64,000 nt of DNA from the NCBI RefSeq assembly GCF_001577835.2, contig NC_029542.1, positions 3,209,336 through 3,273,335 on the forward strand, read 5' to 3'. Below the pieces are notes generated by a model, which was not told where the DNA came from, did not search any database, and saw only the letters and a list, made by a program, of their open reading frames with translations. This DNA is from Coturnix japonica. Lineage: Eukaryota > Chordata > Aves > Galliformes > Phasianidae. Below are positions 57,021 through 64,000 of the stretch, piece after piece. The position numbers and the translations under genes are program-made. How positions within the stretch are numbered: position 1 is the first letter of the stretch; each line of letters starts with the position of its first letter.

Positions 57021-60000
57021 TAAAGGGACTGTTCTCATTGAGTTCTCACCGAACTCAGCTCCACCTGTAGTAACAGCACACAACAAGGAGACGCTGAATT
57101 CGTCATTGAAACTTTCAACAGCCATTTACTTAACGTTTCTCTCACACCCAGGTAATAAAAGCAGAGCAATTCCTTCAGCAGCTCAGAGCCAGGCACCCTC
57201 ACCCATGTGTTGTTCCCTTCAGTTTTTTCTCCTACTACCAAATCTTGACTTAAACAACAATAAATCACAGGGAACGGCTGCAGCTCATACAACACCGGCA
57301 CAATCACAAGCCTCTAACCTTCACCTTCAAGATTTCCCTACAAGGATTTCAACATCTGGAGCCCATTCAGCTTGAAGTGATGACAATTTCCAATAAGCAT
57401 TAATGGGCGATCCTGCCCAGTCTATACTCTACCACTATAATTCAGTCTGTCTGTCCATCTGTCAGGGTTTATGACAGCCAGAGCTCACACACACAGCAAC
57501 AAACTACAGCTACAGATTTCTTAATGAGCACATAATGAAGTCAACCTGCTTCATTTCTTTTTTTTTTCTTCTTCTTTTTTCCAGCTTAGCTGATCATTTC
57601 CACCTTCTTGCTCTACCAGCTCAGTGCCAGGAGCGTGTTGGTGTCAGGGACAAAACACCATAAGCAGGGACCTGAACATAAAGCTCTCACACCTTCACAG
57701 ACAGCTCCCAAATAAACTGTCAGGATGAATTTTGACACTTTTGGCCCAGACTCATGAGAAAGGGAACCCTATGGCTGATTAAACACCTTAGGAAGCACAG
57801 GCAGAGCTTAACAAGCAGCTCTGCTCCCTGTTTGGGCACCCCGTGCTGCTTGAATTGCAAAGTTCCTCATTGCTTCCTCAATCTAAAGGATGAAATCTCA
57901 GCATGGCAATGCTACAAGACACAGCTCCTCACCTTGCAGCCTGCATCCCAACTCCCTCCCTGCTCCTGCCCATCCCCACTGCCCTCTGCAGCATCACTCC
58001 GTGCTGTGCTCCATCTCCAACCTCAGACCTGAATGCCACAGCACCAGAGACCTGACAGCTTGCTTTCAGCCTCGTGATTACACTGGGAAATGGTCCCCCA
58101 AAGGGTTTTAATATGCAGCTTCCTGATGGGTGATGGCGTTTTCAGACAGTTGGTAGGAATAATCCTGCTCTGTTCTGCTGTGGCCTCCACAGCGGATCCT
58201 AGAAACCTATGGGGAGGATAAAAGGATAAAACTACATGGCCTCAGTGGCAGACATGGAGGTTTCCCCAGCTTGGGAGCCCTCATCCTTCTTCATTCAATA
58301 AGTTTTCACTCAATTTTGCTTGGATTTTGAATTCAATCCCACCAGCTCAGCTGGCAGCAACACACCTGCCCAGCCCCATCAGCGAGAAGGTTCTCTCAAC
58401 CCTTGGTGGCCTAGGGTTAAAATAGTGGGCACTAAATCTGTTCTGTGTGTATTTAAAGCTATTTAAACATGCCTTGGTGGATTGAGAAGTTGTCAGATTA
58501 CTCGGTTGAGATATTTTCACATCCATTCTGCATGGACTGTTCCGTTAAAGGGCTGTTTAGAAATGCTGTCTGCTCTTCGAGTGTGACAGGGTCTCAGTTC
58601 TATTCATATTTATTACAACGAACACCAACTGAAAATCTATTTACATGAGAACTGAAGTAAGCAGGATCTGAGTTAGACCCTGCATCTCTCTTATTTGTTC
58701 CCATCTCTCTATTAAAATGCCATTGCTGTTTCCAAGTGTTTGCTTGCTCTAGGATCTCAGCAGATCCCAGAAAGTATCTATACAGTGCTTCTCTCATTCC
58801 TATTAAATAATCTCTTCTAATCCCACTGGAATCCCTCTACCCACCTAAACAGATAGTGAAAGCTGTTCATCAACCCTAAGCCTGTCTGGCAGATGTAACC
58901 GAGCAAGGCTTTCTGCTTCTGAATTTAACTTGCAGCACCTGAGGTAAGGAGTTCAATGGGAGTTTCTTTCCTGACCAGTTAAAATGACAAATTGGTACAT
59001 GAGTGTTTAATGAAAGATGCTGGAAATGTCCATGAAGATCAGAAAAATCACCTCTTGGAATTGACAGGCAGGCCATCTGCATTCTTGCGTTCCTATTAAT
59101 TCCCTAACAATAAACGACAGGAGAGCCTAGAGGGTTAAAAGCTTAATTCAATCTCCTAGATTCCTTCCAGCATCCTGTCTGCATGTAGAATGAGAAAGGC
59201 ATTTATAAAACTGTGATTTGCACACCAGATTTGTTCATATGGCTGCATGCACCAGGTATCAATCACGCCCCTCTCAGCCGTGGTGTCACCGTGCATCACA
59301 CAGCCCTGCAGAGACTAATGATGCTCCTGCCTGTGACATCTGCCATGCAGATTGATGACATCACACCCTCTGCACTCCATGTGATCGTTGCCACAGCTCG
59401 CATGGCCAAATCTGACCCGATTCTATGTTTAACATCATTCCTCCCCCCCCTCCATCTCTGGTAAATAAATGGGGGTAATTTAATTTACTAAAACCTAAAC
59501 AATCTCACACATCTTGGGGGAGTTCAGAGCTAGGTTAGGTTTCCATTTCACTCCTGTATTCACACTGATCATCATTTTATGGTAATTTCCATCAGTAAAA
59601 TAGCAGTCCTCTCAGTTACGTGTTCTATAATCTGCGTACGGATCAGGCTTTGATGGGAGCTTAATCAAAACAACAGCCAAGTTCATTCTTTTACACACTG
59701 AGCCTCAAACGTTCTTTGTGCTTCAGTGAAGGATGACAATCTCTCTGTTCTCTTTGCCATGTGTTTATTCATTCTGCTGAAATTATGAGGCTGTGGGAAG
59801 CTAAAATGCCCCAAAAATGCCTTATTTTCCCCTCCCCTCAGCTCTCCTTCCCTTTGTATATAGGGACAAACACACACATCTCTACCCATGGCAACACTTA
59901 GACCAGGCACTGCTTACACTCCAAGGCTCACAATATGAATCAAGCTCTAATTTTACTATGGGAAATGACTTTTCCACTTTCTTCTATCCTACATCAGTTC

Positions 60001-63000
60001 CCACAGCCCTGACCCATGACCACTAAAGCTCATGTAATCCTCCTGTAGACTCCAGTGGGCACCAGAACATGGTCAGAAAATACCCATGAGCTTTTAAAGC
60101 TTAGGTAATTGTATCCCTAATTATATGATGCTCTTACAAGCAGAGCTCTTGTCTATATGTGAAACTTATGCTGCAATGATACAAGGAGCAGATTCAAAGC
60201 ACAGAGCCTCGCTGGGATAACTCATACATAGACAAGCCCTTACAGAGTGGCATTAATTTCAGTGAAAGGGTATTACAAGCATTGATCCTGCAGGCTCTCC
60301 TTGGATAGAGAAGATTCATATTAAAGAAGCTTGCCTCCCAGGGCTGGCCTTTAAAAAAGCACTCTCTGGCAGCATTAAGGATAAATACTTAAACCATGTA
60401 AAAAACCTTTTATCCATTGCTGAATTAGTCAAACTGTCCCTCATGAGCAGGCAGCTTCAGCTGAAACCCGAGGACTTGGTTACTTGAGGACAGATTGATG
60501 GAGGGAGTCTGCATATTTACAACATCCAGCCAGCTGTAGCAATGAAGAGCTGCTGCTCCAAAGGCTGTTTTGTGTTCTGACTCAGTTTACTGACTGCTGT
60601 TTTACTCCTGCTGCAATCCAAGAGATGCTTCTGCCTTTATGGAACTATCAATTATATTATGCTGTGTGTATGTGGGTTTGCATGTGCTCAGACAGCATTC
60701 CTTTCAGGAACTGGTTAAAGCATTAGAAACTCAGAGGAGCCAACTCTTATCTCTAAGGAAGGTTGCATAAGGGCAAGGACAGGCAGCCCGTACCTCTTAA
60801 CCTACACTCAGCTTTTCAATACTTTAAGTGCTGCTTCTGAGGAAGCTGACTTAGTGTGGCCCAGGAATTGCTGGCTAATGTTCCCATAGCTTACAAGGAA
60901 CTGATAGGGCCTGCAGGGCTGGGTTGCCTGGTGTTTGGTGAGCACTGGAACTATCAACCATTCCACTTGACCTTGCCAAAGGATTGGTTTATTTGTATGG
61001 GAAAAGGGAAAACATCTTGCTGAAGTCACAGTACTGTGCAATAGGATTTTCCCAAGTCTTAGATTCTGAGTAATAGTGGAAAGATTCTCTTCCTTTTCCC
61101 CTATAAACAGAGTTCTGTCTCCTGCTCGAAGGAGGAATTTCTGACAATCCTTTCTAGTAACATAAGGGTTGCATCACAACATACTACTATCAGGTAGTTA
61201 CCATCAGCAGTTCTCTCTGTATTCACCCACATGTACTAAAGTGGATCAGCTCCTGCAGCCAACGTCCCACTGAGAGATGGTCGTGGTGGCTTTCCTAATG
61301 AACAAACCAGCTCCCCAGCCCATTCATTCAGCACATTCTCAGCTGCAGTGGCCTTTGTTGTAAGTCTCCTATAAAGCTCAGGCTCACCATAGCAAGTTTT
61401 TTCAGCTGCTCTGCCACTGCAGCTCATCCACTGAAGATTTAGGGAATCTCGTGCTGCAGTTTCTCATGACAGTTGAGGTAATGCACAGCTATGTCTTTTA
61501 AAGAAAGCCTGGGAGGTAGCCATTAGCCTCAGGGTTACTGCCACACATTCACAGTCCCTTTTCCTAAAGTGCAAACTCAGACAGTTTCTTAGCTGTGATT
61601 GGCATATGGGAATATAGAAATAAGCTTCATAAAGGCCTGTGCTAGCTAATGCTTCCCACCGGTGGGGAAGATGAATGATATCCTGTAGTGTTAACATGTG
61701 GACAGTGCTAATATTTCATCCAATTGTTCAGTGTGTAGGAAGGTGAGACACAGGCCCAGAGCTTGCTACTCACGGACATCTTGAATAAAGCTTTTCTTAA
61801 ATTATTTCCATTGGAACTAATTCTCCTGCCCCTTTTGTCAGTGGCCCATCCATCTCTCGGTGCAGCTCTGCACACTTATGAAATACTCAGAGGAGAAATA
61901 TTGAATGTGTTCAAGGCTGGTACCAAGCTGAGAACAGCTTAGGAAGTCCCTGATGAAATACTGGGTCAGATTTGCTACTGTACATAGGAACAAGGCAATG
62001 GACGATGCTTGGCAAAATACCTTTTTCTCCAGGCACCAATAGAATTAAAACAGAGGTTAATTTAATCAGAAATGTGTTGTACCTGACTATCTTGCACTGG
62101 AAGGGCTGATCCCTCAGGGTTTCTTCCATCCTAACCCACCTTTCATTTCTATATTAATAATTCTGAACCTCGGGGCTTTAGGTTGAGGTAATATATGATA
62201 GAAGGCAACCAGAAATCAGCAAAAATACATTGACGTGCAATTGATGAGGACCAGCATTTGAGGTGAAATAGAAAAGTGGAATTCAAGTGGGAGGCTGAAG
62301 ACAGAAGCGCTGTTGGCTCACAGGGCAAAAATATCAGCTTCGAGGCAGATGTGTGATTATAGAGGGGGAGAGGAAGGAGATCAGAAAGGAAAGGAGGGAT
62401 GTAGGAAAATAAAGATGGCTGGAATGAACAGTACGGGCTGGCAAGAGGCTGAGAACGCTGTTTGGTTCACACAGGTGGGACACACACACACCCCCCCCCT
62501 TTCTCTGCACAGCTCTAGGGAGGCAATTTGCCTCGCAGTGTCTTTGGTGTTTTAGCACTGTTGGTTTCATGCAGCTCTGCGGGAGCTCTCTGTTTCTGAC
62601 CCTGAACATCCACTGTCTCTCCGTTACCAGCAATTCCCACGCAGCCATTCCAATTCATCTCAGTGTTGATTTCCAACACAGCTGTCACTGCAGGACTTGG
62701 GTTCCCCTTGACTCCTGTGCATGGAGCTGAACGGTACAGCAAGTTCTGCTTTGTTTATTTTTATGGCGTGGACAAATGTCTTCCAGAGATTAGAGACTGG
62801 AACAGCTGCCATTTAGAGCCAGTGCAGTTTAAGAACAGCACCTCTGTTAAGCCTTCTCCGGGTCACAGGGATCTTATGTGATGCTCGGTGAGATTTATTC
62901 CCTGACCTTTCCAGATACAAAAGTAGGAAGGCAGCGGTAGGAGGTGAGGAAAAGGGGGGAAATCAGCTCTGAAGCGGTTAATTTTACTTGCTCCAAAATT

Positions 63001-64000
63001 GATAAGCAGCGGTACGTCAGCCTGAAATGAACTTGCCTTGTTCAGTGGGGTTCTAAGACAGCGGAACTCAATCAGCAACGGGCCACATGGTTCAAAGCTG
63101 CAATTCATCCCACCGCGCCTCTGAAAAATGGGAGGTGACAGTTCATTTTGCCAGTGACAGTCTGTCGGTCTCGCTCACTGCTTCTCCCGTCGATTGCACT
63201 GCTGAGGTGAAGCGTGAGCTCTGAGACACCCTTGCTTTGTATTCCACTCAGCTGAACAGGACAATCTGAGGATCAAAGGTGGAAAAAATCTCCCCTAGCC
63301 CAACCCTATCTGCTTCTATTTCTCCCTCCTTGCTATCAAAAGGATTTTGCAAGCTAGATACCAATAGCTAAGGAAAGCCCTATTCCTCCCATTGGTTTTG
63401 GCTCGGTCTTTTGGGTTCACATTCATCCCAAGCATGCATGTCTGCCTCTTACCATCTCTTACAACCTAAGAGTGCACAGAGCAATCCTCATGACAGGCTG
63501 ATGACTCGGGCCAGTCTGCTTTGAAATCCTAAATCTGCTGCACTCAGTTAGACAGGATAATTCTTCAGGTGACAGGGATCTCTGCGACGTTGCAGGATCT
63601 TGGCAGAGTTTCCATTCTCTGTCCATACACAGCGTGGAGGCAGACGAAGCAGAGAAGAAAGATAATAGAGATGACAGGCGGAGAGATTTCTGCTCCTGAG
63701 CTTTGTCTTTAGCAATCGATTAGTTCCTCTCAAAGAGCACTTGCAGGAATGTACTTGGTAAATTCCCCCCATCACAGTGATGGCACTGTGAAAGGACCTG
63801 CTGCAGTGTAAGGGAAGCACAGACCAGTGCTTAGGGACACTTCTTCAACGTGCTGAAAATCTCGAGTGTTATCTTTCAAAGCATTCTCTCAGTCAAAGAT
63901 CCAAAGACGTTATTTCAAGGGGATCCGTGCATGCCACATTAGCTGCCCAGTCAGACACAAGTTTGACGACGTGTGAAAGCTTATCTGAAATTAAGGGCCA

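Larger units (their letters stand above)
48926..64000. other. 3' flank of HOXB1, distal part
   Basis: No coding gene is recognised. The expected next gene by vertebrate synteny is SKAP1, in the same orientation, but no exon of it was identified. The stretch holds a (GGGAA)n array, CR1 LINE fragments and small duplications, with otherwise unique AT-balanced sequence. Confidence 0.6.

Noticed and set aside
31901-64000. SKAP1 exons downstream of HOXB1
   Set aside because: Looked for SKAP1 N-terminal, PH-domain and SH3-like peptides flanked by splice sites in short open frames and found none.

Overview
The window is the 3' (anterior) part of a vertebrate HOXB cluster. Three homeobox genes lie on the + strand in the order HOXB3 (coding 11372-13594), HOXB2 (19318-21515) and HOXB1 (29130-30774), followed by about 33 kb with no recognisable gene. 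Paralogue identity comes from the proteins: the HOXB3-specific N-terminus and C-terminus, the HOXB2 N-terminus with EFPWMKEKK, and the HOXB1 TFDWMK motif with its TNFTTKQL homeodomain. Each gene has two coding exons split by a phase-1 intron between hexapeptide and homeodomain. The compact layout, CR1 LINE fragments, G/C homopolymers, scarcity of transposons and an interstitial telomeric array suggest a bird, probably galliform, with the locus perhaps on a microchromosome. The species call is inference.

Layout: 1-11253 is the HOXB4-HOXB3 spacer (HOXB4 itself is off the left edge). It holds conserved-looking AT-rich islands inside GC-rich simple sequence, five PBX-HOX TGATTTATG composite sites and a perfect DR5 retinoic-acid response element at 8155-8171. 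HOXB3 ends at a poly(A) signal at 15158. The HOXB3-HOXB2 spacer holds a polypurine tract, a 15-N gap, a PREP/MEIS plus PBX-HOX pair about 1.5 kb upstream of HOXB2 (a candidate rhombomere-4 enhancer) and a 29-bp minisatellite. The HOXB2-HOXB1 spacer (22.1-28.8 kb) holds conserved-looking blocks and ends in what looks like the HOXB1 autoregulatory enhancer (three PBX-HOX sites and a SOX-OCT site, 28848-28911). Downstream of HOXB1 is a DR2 retinoid element at 32513-32526. From about 38 kb CpG content falls, and from about 48 kb ordinary repeats appear: a tRNA-derived SINE relic, a 486-bp (CCCTAA)n array, a (GGGAA)n array and two CR1 fragments. No SKAP1 exon (the expected next gene) was recognised.

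How the parts fit: in vertebrates, retinoic acid acting through RAREs 3' of HOXB4 and HOXB1 opens the cluster, HOXB1 with PBX and PREP/MEIS maintains its own expression and activates HOXB2 in rhombomere 4, and HOXB3 and HOXB4 pattern the posterior hindbrain. The motifs seen here fit that scheme, but functional assignments of the enhancers rest on motif content and position only. I saw no convincing new protein-coding system. The least explained features are the PBX-HOX site cluster in the HOXB4-HOXB3 spacer and the structured interstitial telomeric array 3' of HOXB1.
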